Assembly: GCA_034436035.1 (NCBI GenBank)
Contig: DAOTVW010000026.1
Span: 1 to 13,456 of the forward strand
From: UBA4823 sp034436035
GTDB taxonomy: Bacteria; Chloroflexota; Anaerolineae; Anaerolineales; UBA4823
Direction: 5' to 3'
DNA: 13,456 nt
A program made the position numbers and the translations under genes. Numbering within the stretch: position 1 is the first letter of the stretch; each line of letters opens with the position of its first letter. This document shows positions 5,009-12,284 of this stretch, piece by piece. The notes beneath the pieces were generated by a model. That model saw nothing but the letters and a program-made list of their open reading frames with translations. It ran no database searches and had not been told where the DNA came from.

Positions 5009-6313
5009 TTATTCAATAACCTCGTAGAATAGCGGATATGCTTCTACGGGGTTTTCTTTTATTATTACCGCATCGTTTAGTAGTGCTGTTATCGTTTCCA
5101 TTTCCGAATTTGGTCTGGCATAGACGGTGAAAATAACCTCCTTCTCGTGGACGGTCTCGCCGACTTTTTTATGCACCAGCACTCCAACTCCATAATCTAT
5201 GGGATCACCCTTCTTTTGCCGACCTGCTCCTAAATACACGGTTGCCAATCCAACTTTTTCAGCGTGGATTTGGTGGATAAAACCAGATTGACGCGCAAGT
5301 ATCTTGATCTCTTTTTCAGCAATAGGTAACAAATCAGGCTGATGAATGGTTCTGATATCTCCCCCCTGGTAGCTGATCCATTCTTCAAATTTATTCCATG
5401 CCTTGCCGCTTTCTAAGTGAGTTTGAGCTATTTGGTAAGCATCTTTATGTGTAATAGCAATTTTACCCAGCATCAACATGCGGCTTGCTATCTCTAAACA
5501 ATGCTCCTGAAAATCTTGGGGTCCCTCCATATGCAAGGTTTGAATAGCTTCTTTGAGTTCGATCGCATTCCCAACTGCCTTTCCCAAAGGTTGGTTCATA
5601 TCAGATAAATATGCTACCGCTTTCCTGTTTGTTTGTCTGGCAATCGCTACCATTAATTTACCCAAATATCTCGCATCGGCCAGGTTTTTCATGAAAGCAC
5701 CAAACCCCACTTTTACATCCAAAACGATCGCTTGCGCACCAGCAGCTATTTTCTTGCTCATAATCGAGGATGCTATCAATGGAATAGATTGAACGGTTCC
5801 GGTTACATCGCGTAAGGCATAGAGTTTTCCATCGGCTGGTGCTAAATCCTTGCTTTGTCCACAAACCACAATTCCGATTTTCGATAGCTGGGAGAGAAAT
5901 TCTTCGGTGGATAATTCTGCTTTATAACCAGGGATGGATTCTAATTTATCCAATGTGCCGCCACTAAATCCCAAGCCTCTGCCAGACATTTTCCCAACCG
6001 CCAATCCACAGGAAGCCACTAAAGGTGCAACCACCAAAGTTGTTTTATCACCCACTCCCCCTGTTGAATGTTTATCGACAGCATAGGGCACTACACCGCT
6101 TAAATCAAGTAATTCCCCTGAGGTTGCCATTGCCATCGTCAAAGCGGTAGTCTCTCTTTCGCTCATACCATTCAACAGTACCGCCATCGCCCAAGCAGCA
6201 ACTTGATAATCCGGGATCTCTCCTTTGGTAAAACCCCGAATAAACCATTCAATTTCCTCATTCGTCAATTCTTGATGATCGCGCTTTTTAATAATAATAT
6301 CTACAGCTCTCAT
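5009..6313 (-). CDS. pdp: Pyrimidine-nucleoside (thymidine) phosphorylase
   Basis: The enzyme splits thymidine, deoxyuridine and often uridine with phosphate into free base and (deoxy)ribose-1-phosphate for pyrimidine salvage. From the ATG at 6313 the protein has 434 residues, matching Bacillus Pdp (about 433). The frame is open 19 codons further upstream, but that part overlaps udgB and is not Pdp-like. The phosphate-binding region KHSTGGVGDKTT (81-92) and KMSGRGLGFSGGTLDKLES (108-126) are intact. So are the base-contacting residues R168 in ALRDVTG and S183/K187 in SSIMSKK. The C-terminal alpha/beta domain has YLGAGRQKKGDPID. It starts one base after the udgB stop and ends the operon. TrpD-like anthranilate phosphoribosyltransferases share the fold but lack these motifs. 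The choice of pdp over deoA rests on overall resemblance. Confidence 0.93.
   Translation of the reverse strand: MRAVDIIIKKRDHQELTNEEIEWFIRGFTKGEIPDYQVAAWAMAVLLNGMSERETTALTMAMATSGELLDLSGVVPYAVDKHSTGGVGDKTTLVVAPLVASCGLAVGKMSGRGLGFSGGTLDKLESIPGYKAELSTEEFLSQLSKIGIVVCGQSKDLAPADGKLYALRDVTGTVQSIPLIASSIMSKKIAAGAQAIVLDVKVGFGAFMKNLADARYLGKLMVAIARQTNRKAVAYLSDMNQPLGKAVGNAIELKEAIQTLHMEGPQDFQEHCLEIASRMLMLGKIAITHKDAYQIAQTHLESGKAWNKFEEWISYQGGDIRTIHQPDLLPIAEKEIKILARQSGFIHQIHAEKVGLATVYLGAGRQKKGDPIDYGVGVLVHKKVGETVHEKEVIFTVYARPNSEMETITALLNDAVIIKENPVEAYPLFYEVIE
5020..5060 (+). terminator. Terminator for the lipoprotein gene, inside the end of pdp
   Basis: CCTCGTAGAA (5020-5029) pairs with TTCTACGGGG (5042-5051) with one G-U pair, around a 12-base loop. 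TTTTCTTTT follows at 5052-5060. It ends rightward transcription 24 bases past the lipoprotein stop, yet all its bases are also the last codons of the convergent pdp gene. On the leftward strand the T tract is poor, so it appears to act in one direction. Confidence 0.75.
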
Positions 6314-6314
6314 G

Positions 6315-7001
6315 TTATTCACCATTCCCTGTTTCAAGGATTTCGATAACTCGTTCCCATATTTGGTCAAACATTTCTTCGGTTAAGCGGCCAGTCTGTG
6401 TATTTTGGCGGCTTGGATGGTAAGAAGCCATTAATCTAATCTTTGTATTAGGTATGGCATACTCCGCTCCGTGCCGAAAAAGAGTCTCCCGTGGCATATG
6501 GAAGTAAGCAATAATTTGATCGAAAGCTATCCTACCCAACGTCACTATTACGATTAGATTTAATTCCCCTAACTCTCGATATAAATACGGAATGCAATTC
6601 CTAATCTCTTGTGGTGTGGGTTTGTTGTCTGGAGGCGCGCAGCGGCACACTGCGCTGATATAAGCTCGATTCAATTGTAATCCATCATGCACGCCAGTAG
6701 AATTAGGTTGATTGGCTAAACCGACTTTATGCAACGCTCGATACAGGAACTCTCCAGAGGCATCTCCGGTGAACATTCTCCCGGTTCGGTTTGCACCATG
6801 TGCACCAGGTGCCAATCCAACAATAAGGAGGCGAGCGTTATGATCTCCAAAACCTGGAACGGGTTTCCCCCAATATTCCTGATTTGCAAACATACGCCGT
6901 TTCTCGATTGCAACTTTTTCTCGCCAAGCGACCAGACGTTCGCATTTTCGGCACTGGATAATTTCCGCATTCAATTCGTCCCAGAATTGTCCATTGTTCA
7001 T
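6315..7001 (-). CDS. udgB: Type 5 uracil-DNA glycosylase
   Basis: The protein removes uracil, and in known UdgB enzymes also hypoxanthine and some other damaged bases, from DNA to begin base excision repair. The 228 residues carry the family 5 motif A GLAPGAHGANRTGRMFTGD (62-80). This lacks the usual polar catalytic residue of other UDG families, as family 5 does. Motif HPSRQN (195-200) is also present. Cysteines C17 and C20 (CRKC) with C136 and one of C119/C121 (VCRCAPP) can hold the 4Fe-4S cluster typical of families 4 and 5. The start ATG at 7001 overlaps the queA stop by four bases (ATGA), so translation is coupled. It sits directly upstream of pdp, which releases free pyrimidine bases from nucleosides. 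Confidence 0.9.
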   Translation of the reverse strand: MNNGQFWDELNAEIIQCRKCERLVAWREKVAIEKRRMFANQEYWGKPVPGFGDHNARLLIVGLAPGAHGANRTGRMFTGDASGEFLYRALHKVGLANQPNSTGVHDGLQLNRAYISAVCRCAPPDNKPTPQEIRNCIPYLYRELGELNLIVIVTLGRIAFDQIIAYFHMPRETLFRHGAEYAIPNTKIRLMASYHPSRQNTQTGRLTEEMFDQIWERVIEILETGNGE

Positions 7002-8023
7002 AAAATTAACATCGCATCACCAAAAGAATAAAATCGGTAACCCATTTGGATCGCTAATTGGTACACCTCTAATATCCACTCCCTTCCTGCAAACGCAGAA
7101 ACTAACATTAACAACGTCGAACGTGGTAAATGGAAATTTGTGATCATCGCATCTACCACCCTAAATTGGAAACCTGGCAGGATATAAAGGTTAGTCACTC
7201 CTTGAAACGGCTTAAGCAAACCATCATCTCTATGTATCGCGGCACTTTCTAAAGCTCGTACACTGGTTGTCCCAACAGCAATAACCTTTCGGTTCGCTTG
7301 TTTGGTCTGGTTTATAAGATCAACCGTTTCTTGGGGAACATTACACCATTCTGTGTGAATTTGATGCGCTTGTGGATCATCCTCAACAACCGGAGCAAAG
7401 GTGTCTAATCCAATATGAAGCGTCACCCTTGCAAATCGTATCCCTTTTTCTTCCAGGGAATTTATCAGGGGTTGGGTAAAATGCATTCCGGCTGTTGGAG
7501 CTGCCGCAGAACCGTCCCATTGGGCATACACGGTTTGATACCTCTGCGGGTTATCTAGGTGAGAATGAATGTAGGGAGGTAATGGTGTATTCCCAATTTT
7601 CGACAAATACGGTTCAATCGGTTGGTTAAATTGGATAATCCGTTGTGAGCTGTCTTTTTCCTCGATAATCACCCCATGTATCTCATCCCCAAATTCAACC
7701 TGGGTATTAAGTCTCACCCGTTTTCCACCAACCAGACACTCCCAAGATACCGAATCTAGCTTTTTAAGTAACAACACCTCAACCTTACCACCACTTCCTG
7801 ATTTTTTGCCATATAACCGGGCCGGGATGACCCGTGTATCATTGATAACCAATAAATCCCCTTGCTGTAAAAAGTCCCCAATTTTATTAAAATAAGTATG
7901 TTCTATTTGATGGGTTCCCCGATGGATAACCATCAGCCGAGCGGCATCGCGTGGCTCGATGGGGTATTGTGCTATTCTTTCCCGCGGTAATTCATAGTCA
8001 AAATCCTGGGTTTTCAAATTCAT
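6998..8023 (-). CDS. queA: S-adenosylmethionine:tRNA ribosyltransferase-isomerase
   Basis: QueA moves the ribosyl part of SAM onto preQ1 at the wobble position of GUN-reading tRNAs and rearranges it to epoxyqueuosine. The 341-aa protein matches the family length and its hallmarks: DFDYELPRERIAQYP (7-21), NDTRVIPARL (61-70), GSAAAPTAGMHFT (171-183), HIGLDTFAPV (203-212), GTTSVRALES (251-260), and the C-terminal TNFHLPRSTLLMLVSAFAG (295-313) with YSFGDAML. It starts one base after the DUF2905 stop and has only a weak ribosome binding site of its own, so it probably relies on coupling. The ruvB-queA association is common in bacteria. The genes for preQ1 synthesis and Tgt are not in the window. 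Confidence 0.97.
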   Translation of the reverse strand: MNLKTQDFDYELPRERIAQYPIEPRDAARLMVIHRGTHQIEHTYFNKIGDFLQQGDLLVINDTRVIPARLYGKKSGSGGKVEVLLLKKLDSVSWECLVGGKRVRLNTQVEFGDEIHGVIIEEKDSSQRIIQFNQPIEPYLSKIGNTPLPPYIHSHLDNPQRYQTVYAQWDGSAAAPTAGMHFTQPLINSLEEKGIRFARVTLHIGLDTFAPVVEDDPQAHQIHTEWCNVPQETVDLINQTKQANRKVIAVGTTSVRALESAAIHRDDGLLKPFQGVTNLYILPGFQFRVVDAMITNFHLPRSTLLMLVSAFAGREWILEVYQLAIQMGYRFYSFGDAMLIL

Positions 8024-8024
8024 T

Positions 8025-8267
8025 CTACCGATTCAGCAGCTTAACGATGAGATTAAGTAAAACAGTTAAAAGGATGGATAACAAGATGGAACTTGCAATC
8101 GGGATCATGCAGGTAAAATTTTCCCCATGGATGTTGATATCACCCGGCAGGTGCCCAAGGGGGATGCGAACGTTACTGATGCCTATTTTAGCCAGGAGGT
8201 ATAAAATCCCTCCAGCAATTAGGAGAACAATCCCCATGATAATTAAAAATTTTGCTATGCCTGTCAT
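8025..8267 (-). CDS. DUF2905 family small membrane protein
   Basis: The 80-aa protein has two predicted membrane helices, about residues 5-27 (AKFLIIMGIVLLIAGGILYLLAK) and 53-77 (CMIPIASSILLSILLTVLLNLIVKL). The connecting loop carries the family signature IPLGHLPGDI (35-44). The start at 8267 has GGAGAA about seven bases upstream; an open extension to 8327 overlaps the end of ruvB and is unlikely to be used. It lies 16 bases after ruvB and one base before queA, the same neighbourhood seen for DUF2905 genes in other bacteria. The biochemical function of the family is unknown; inner membrane location follows from the sequence. Confidence 0.88.
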   Translation of the reverse strand: MTGIAKFLIIMGIVLLIAGGILYLLAKIGISNVRIPLGHLPGDINIHGENFTCMIPIASSILLSILLTVLLNLIVKLLNR

Positions 8268-8283
8268 AAAGGTTTTCTCCCAA

Positions 8284-9321
8284 TTAGAACAATGTTGGTT
8301 GTTCCAGGTTTTCTCTTGGGTAACCAATTCCTAAATGTTCATAACCAATGCGAGTTACTACCCGCCCCTGGGGTGTCCGTTCAATCATTCCCAATTGTAA
8401 TAGATAAGGTTCTACTACATCCATAATTGTATCGGGTTCCTCACTTAACGAGGCTGCAATCGTATTTAATCCGACCGGACCGCCACTGTATTTCTCTACA
8501 ATCGTACGCAAAACCCTGCGATCTATCTCATCTAAGCCCAATCCATCTACATCTAATAAATCAAGCGCTTCTTCCGCAATCGCTCGATTAATAGTGCCAT
8601 CACCACGAACGGTTGCATAATCTCGTACCCGCCTCAATAAACGTAAAGCGACTCTAGGTGTTCCACGGCCGCGCCTGGCAATCTCATCCACACCTTCGGA
8701 GTTAATACTCACTTGTAGTAATTCTGCTGCACGGGTAACGATTTGACGCATAGCAGAAATTTCATAAAAATCTAACCGATAAACGGCCCCGAAGCGCGCC
8801 CGCAAGGGTGCAGTGACTAACGCCAAACGGGTAGTGGCGCCGATCACGGTAAACCTGGGTAGTTTTAACCTGAGTGAACGTGCCGAGGGACCCTTCCCAA
8901 CCACAAAATCTAAGGCGAAATCCTCCATTGCCGGATATAAAATCTCTTCAATTGCACGCCCCAAACGATGGATTTCATCAATGAAAAATATATCCCCTTC
9001 GTGTAAGTTGGTCAAAATAGCGGCCAAATCGCCGGGCCTTTCAATTGCTGGACCTGAGGTTACCTTGATATTCCCAGCCATTTCATTGGCAATGACGTGC
9101 GCTAAAGTGGTTTTACCTAGACCAGGCGGCCCATAAAATAACACGTGTTCGAGTGGTTCTTTGCGTGAGCGAGCAGCACTTATTAATATCTGCAAATTTT
9201 GAATGACCTTTTCCTGGCCTATCATCTCAACCATCCGTTTTGGACGCATCGATAGGTCGAAATGGTCTTCTGGTTGACGGTTGGTGTTAATCACCCGCTT
9301 TTCTGTCTCATTCATATTCAC
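8284..9321 (-). CDS. ruvB: Holliday junction branch migration ATPase RuvB
   Basis: RuvB hexamers pump DNA through the RuvA-bound Holliday junction during recombination repair. The 345 residues match the family. An N-terminal leader ends in SMRPKRMVEMIGQ (24-36). It is followed by Walker A GPPGLGKTT (64-72), Walker B FFIDEIHRLGR (112-122), sensor 1 GATTR (161-165), the arginine-finger region PLRARFG (172-178) and the C-terminal winged helix (about 265-335: GGPVGLNTIAASLSEEPDTI...IERTPQGRVVT). The GTG at 9321 has AGG (9332-9330) eight bases upstream; an ATG two codons later (9315) is the alternative. It heads the leftward operon with DUF2905, queA, udgB and pdp. No ruvA or ruvC is present here. 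Confidence 0.97.
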   Translation of the reverse strand: MNMNETEKRVINTNRQPEDHFDLSMRPKRMVEMIGQEKVIQNLQILISAARSRKEPLEHVLFYGPPGLGKTTLAHVIANEMAGNIKVTSGPAIERPGDLAAILTNLHEGDIFFIDEIHRLGRAIEEILYPAMEDFALDFVVGKGPSARSLRLKLPRFTVIGATTRLALVTAPLRARFGAVYRLDFYEISAMRQIVTRAAELLQVSINSEGVDEIARRGRGTPRVALRLLRRVRDYATVRGDGTINRAIAEEALDLLDVDGLGLDEIDRRVLRTIVEKYSGGPVGLNTIAASLSEEPDTIMDVVEPYLLQLGMIERTPQGRVVTRIGYEHLGIGYPRENLEQPTLF

Positions 9322-9404
9322 GATTATAACCTGTAATCCATTATAATTGCGTTGTTTACATTCTTTCAGCGAATTATTTTTAAGACCTTTTATGGAGTAA
9401 CCTC
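9322..9404. promoter_or_regulatory. Divergent promoter region between ruvB and upp
   Basis: Leftward, two perfect TATAAT elements occur (9345-9340 and 9328-9323), neither with a good -35. The nearer one would start transcription almost at the ruvB start codon, so the farther one is more likely to give a usable leader. Rightward, TTGTTT (9352-9357), 17 bases, and TATTTT (9375-9380) could drive upp, whose GGAG is at 9394-9397. The elements overlap, so the two directions may interfere. Confidence 0.4.
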
Positions 9405-10028
9405 ATGAGTGTATATGCATCTGCGCATCCCCTTGTGGCACATAAACTCACTATTTTGCGGGATCATTCCACCAATCCGCGCCAATTTCGGGAATTAGTG
9501 AAAGAAATCGCCACTCTCTTGACCTATGAAACCACTGCCGATTTACAGCTTCGCCCCCGTCCAGTCCAAACACCACTAGCGCTCACTAATGGAGCTGAAT
9601 TACGGGAAAACGTTGGATTAGTCCCCATCCTCAGAGCTGGTTTAGGGATGGTGGAAGGGGTTTGGGAATTATTGCCATCGGCGGAGGTATGGCATATCGG
9701 GCTCTATCGTGACGAGAAAACACTAAAGCCGGTTGAATATTACAATAAATTACCGTTAGAACCAACTGTTTCGGTTTGTATCATTTTAGACCCTATGTTA
9801 GCTACCGGTGGATCTGCCGTTGCCACGATTGATATACTTAAAAAGTGGGGGGTGAAGAAAATTAAATTTATGGGGATCATCGGCGCTCCCGAAGGCATCC
9901 AATTGATGCAGGAAAAACATCCGGATGTACCCATTTATCTTGCTGCCGTTGATGAAAAGTTAAACGAACATGGCTATATCTTACCCGGTTTAGGTGATGC
10001 CGGAGACCGTCAATTTGGCACCGGTTAA
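9405..10028 (+). CDS. upp: Uracil phosphoribosyltransferase
   Basis: Upp makes UMP from uracil and PRPP in pyrimidine salvage. The 207 residues match the usual 205-210. The protein begins with the family pattern ASAHPLVAHKLTILRDHSTN (5-24), followed by LLTYETTADL (38-47), VPILRAGLGMVEG (73-85), the PRPP-binding loop CIILDPMLATGGSA (125-138), and the C-terminal uracil-binding segment GYILPGLGDAGDRQFGT (190-206). The ATG is supported by GGAG (9394-9397), seven bases upstream. It diverges from ruvB and converges with the M23 gene, 19 bases apart. I see no clear terminator after it. Upp can recover uracil released by Pdp and UdgB, encoded in the divergent operon. Confidence 0.97.
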   Translation: MSVYASAHPLVAHKLTILRDHSTNPRQFRELVKEIATLLTYETTADLQLRPRPVQTPLALTNGAELRENVGLVPILRAGLGMVEGVWELLPSAEVWHIGLYRDEKTLKPVEYYNKLPLEPTVSVCIILDPMLATGGSAVATIDILKKWGVKKIKFMGIIGAPEGIQLMQEKHPDVPIYLAAVDEKLNEHGYILPGLGDAGDRQFGTG

Positions 10029-10047
10029 GGTTATTCCAATGTAAGAA

Positions 10048-11217
10048 TTACCCGTGATTATCCCGAATAAATTTCAATGGATCCACGTAATTATTGATTA
10101 CTTCTTTCATGATATTTAACTGAGCGCTTGAATGCGGACGTGAATCCCGTTCGGGATTGGAATATTGGATTGCTCGGATCATATCCAAATTTGGCCAATG
10201 CGCAGGGCGTTTAGACAGTAAATCGGTATAGCAAACATCAAAATGCAAGTGCCATCCACTTACTGCGTTGGCGGCTAATCCGATATACCCCAGTAATTGA
10301 CCCCGTTGCACTTCCTGTCCTGTTTTCACCATGATGCGGTTATCCACGTGACCATATCGGGAATAAACCGCTTGTTTCCTTGTTGTCCCATTTGGTAAAG
10401 TCACTTTTGCTTCCGGATGCGCAATGACGATGATATTTCCCCAAGTACCCGCTCTGCCAGCATAGGTCACTTTCCCATCCCCAATCGCGTAAATCTCCTT
10501 CCCCATATCTGCTGCACTGCTACCCGGTAGATTGAGATCAGCACCCGTATGATAACCATATATGTACCAGCTTAAAAATGGATTCGCATCAAACCAATTT
10601 CCTACCCAAATTGGATAACGTCCATATATAAATCGCCCGCTTGGAAAAGGTGCATCACGCTCTTGCTTGCTGCCCACTGGGGCATCAAAACGGTGGAGCA
10701 TCCCTTGCCCAAACAAAGGTATCCACCGCACAGGCCCATAGGAAGACTCCAACGGAGGATCTTCTAAGCTTAAATCGTACTGACGAACTCGGCCAATTTC
10801 CCTTCCAACCGCTGGATCGAAATAATATTCTCCCAAAGAGTACCAAACATCATGAAGCTCAGAGAGATCCACGACTACCATTGTGTACTCTTCGTTTTTT
10901 GAACCATTCTCATCTTTGATATTATGTGTAACAGTGAATATTGCCTTCCGAGAGTTAGAATGTTTGGATGGAACAAACGTCTCAACGCGATATCGCCCTG
11001 CGGGGGCACCACTAGGTAAATAATGTTCAACTGTCACTTCCATGTTTGGGTTCGTCGGGCGGCACAGAATCTTTACAGTTTGAGCTAAAGCAGGATCATA
11101 ACTATTAAAGGATTTCCATAAACTATGCAAATATTGCTGCTTTTTTTGATCATTCACGTAATAAGTTATTGTAAAATTGTTTTGATCCTCATTAAATACA
11201 ACAAAGGGTTTAATCAT
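10048..11217 (-). CDS. M23 metallopeptidase with golvesin-like N-terminal domain
   Basis: The C-terminal half (about 215-330) is a LytM/lysostaphin-type M23 zinc peptidase, a family that cuts peptide bridges of peptidoglycan. The first zinc motif is H223xxxD227 in YHTGADLNLPG, then YGH with H290, and HLHFD with H323 and H325; all ligands and the catalytic histidine are present. The N-terminal part (about 40-155) resembles the golvesin C-terminal-like beta domain: AGRYRVETFVP, AIFTVTH, MVVVDLSELHDVWYSLGEYYFD, then RVRQYDLSL. No signal peptide is visible. The frame upstream of the ATG has no further start before a stop, and GGAG sits five to six bases before the chosen ATG. So export would need another route, or the substrate is cytosolic. 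It diverges from the AlkZ-like gene. Confidence 0.85.
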   Translation of the reverse strand: MIKPFVVFNEDQNNFTITYYVNDQKKQQYLHSLWKSFNSYDPALAQTVKILCRPTNPNMEVTVEHYLPSGAPAGRYRVETFVPSKHSNSRKAIFTVTHNIKDENGSKNEEYTMVVVDLSELHDVWYSLGEYYFDPAVGREIGRVRQYDLSLEDPPLESSYGPVRWIPLFGQGMLHRFDAPVGSKQERDAPFPSGRFIYGRYPIWVGNWFDANPFLSWYIYGYHTGADLNLPGSSAADMGKEIYAIGDGKVTYAGRAGTWGNIIVIAHPEAKVTLPNGTTRKQAVYSRYGHVDNRIMVKTGQEVQRGQLLGYIGLAANAVSGWHLHFDVCYTDLLSKRPAHWPNLDMIRAIQYSNPERDSRPHSSAQLNIMKEVINNYVDPLKFIRDNHG

Positions 11218-11341
11218 TTTTACTCCAACAAATAACCAAAAATCTCGTAATTTCGGGTTGTAGACACATAGTTACAAGATTCGTTCCAAAATCAGTTATG
11301 GAAAGATACGGTTTGCCTTATAATCACGAGGGACAATTGCT
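11218..11341. promoter_or_regulatory. Divergent intergenic region, M23 and AlkZ-like genes
   Basis: A perfect TATAAT (11319-11324) precedes the rightward gene but lacks a good -35. GAGGGA (11328-11333) is its ribosome binding site. An inverted repeat, TTGTA (11258-11262) with TACAA (11273-11277), lies nearer the M23 side and could be an operator. No convincing leftward promoter is seen. Confidence 0.35.
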
Positions 11342-12187
11342 ATGACTACGTTAGAGTGTTTCGAGGAATATCGAAAAAACACCTTTCGAATAACCCACCC
11401 CATTACTTCTTTACAAGAAGCCATTCAATATGTAGAAGAAAGGGGTTTCCTGTTTTTCTGGCCAATTAAAGAGATTATCTTTCCCAGCTTATGGGTAGCT
11501 GTGGCAGGGGATCGTCCTGTCCCAAATCAACACGATGACCCAGCTCATATTACCTGGAATTGGAAAGATTCTATGCTGGATAAAAAGATCTGGTATTATG
11601 CAAAAATATTACGCCGAAAATCTACCATTCTTTCCCTTGAAATGGCACCCTACTTCTATGCCCTTTCCGATAATTATGGTGACCCAGAAGAAGATACTTT
11701 AACCGCCTATGTACAGGGCAGGCTTTCTATTGAAGCCAAACAGATTTTCGAAGCTATCTTGGAATACGGTCCATTAGATACTATCCAACTCAAACAAAAA
11801 GCTCACCTGACAAACCCGAACTACGAATCTCGTTTCAATATAGCATTAGCAAACCTGCAAGCTGATTTCAAGATAGTCCCAATTGGCATCTCCGAATCGG
11901 GCCCCTGGCACTATGCATTTATATATGACTTAACCCATCGCCAATTCCCAGAAATAATCGAAAATGCCCGGTGGATATCACAGCAACAAGCCCGGCAAGA
12001 AATCTTAATCCGCTATTTCCAGTCAATGGCTTATGCGAAAAGTGACTGGGTTCAAAAATTGTTCCAATGGAATGAAAAGGATATTTCTTCCACACTGGAA
12101 AAATTATTGCAACGCAACTACCTGTATAAAAGAACTTTTTTGGAAATTGCAGGGGAATGGTATGTTTTAGCTAAAATTGATTGTTAA
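11342..12187 (+). CDS. AlkZ-related winged-helix protein
   Basis: The 281-aa soluble protein resembles the AlkZ-related winged-helix proteins found next to many Chloroflexota and Firmicutes genes. The N-terminal part has the pattern ITSLQEAIQYVEERGFLFFWPIKEIIFPSLWVAVAGDRPVP (about 21-61). A segment at about 130-200 (AKQIFEAILEYGPLDTIQLKQKAHL...FKIVPIGIS...YAFIYDLTHRQFP) looks like a winged helix-turn-helix, and a second may lie at 215-275. True AlkZ/YcaQ glycosylases, which unhook DNA crosslinks, carry a catalytic QxQ/QxD motif; I do not see one here, so glycosylase activity is doubtful. A DNA-binding or structural role is more cautious. The ATG is supported by GAGGGA eight bases upstream. 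Family assignment is from memory of the pattern. Confidence 0.6.
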   Translation: MTTLECFEEYRKNTFRITHPITSLQEAIQYVEERGFLFFWPIKEIIFPSLWVAVAGDRPVPNQHDDPAHITWNWKDSMLDKKIWYYAKILRRKSTILSLEMAPYFYALSDNYGDPEEDTLTAYVQGRLSIEAKQIFEAILEYGPLDTIQLKQKAHLTNPNYESRFNIALANLQADFKIVPIGISESGPWHYAFIYDLTHRQFPEIIENARWISQQQARQEILIRYFQSMAYAKSDWVQKLFQWNEKDISSTLEKLLQRNYLYKRTFLEIAGEWYVLAKIDC

Positions 12188-12284
12188 AAATGTAGCAAAA
12201 ATTTCTTTTCCTAGATATACTATATATAAACAATATTTACGAAAGTGAGCCTCTTCAATAATCTATTCTAGAAAAGGAGAAGAT
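12188..12284 (+). promoter_or_regulatory. AT-rich leader before fbp
   Basis: Between the AlkZ-like stop and fbp lie several overlapping -10-like elements (TATACT 12216-12221, TATAAA 12225-12230) without a good -35. AAGGAG (12274-12279) is five bases before the fbp ATG. A promoter for fbp is likely here but cannot be fixed to one site. No terminator is seen. Confidence 0.35.

Noticed and set aside
6314..6370. N-terminal extension of pdp
   Set aside because: The extra 19 residues overlap udgB and are not part of the Pdp fold. The start at 6313, one base after the udgB stop, gives the normal family length.
10029..10053. Imperfect inverted repeat GGTTATTC/GAATTACC between upp and the M23 gene
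   Set aside because: It contains a mismatch, is weak, and has no T run on either side, so I do not call it a terminator.
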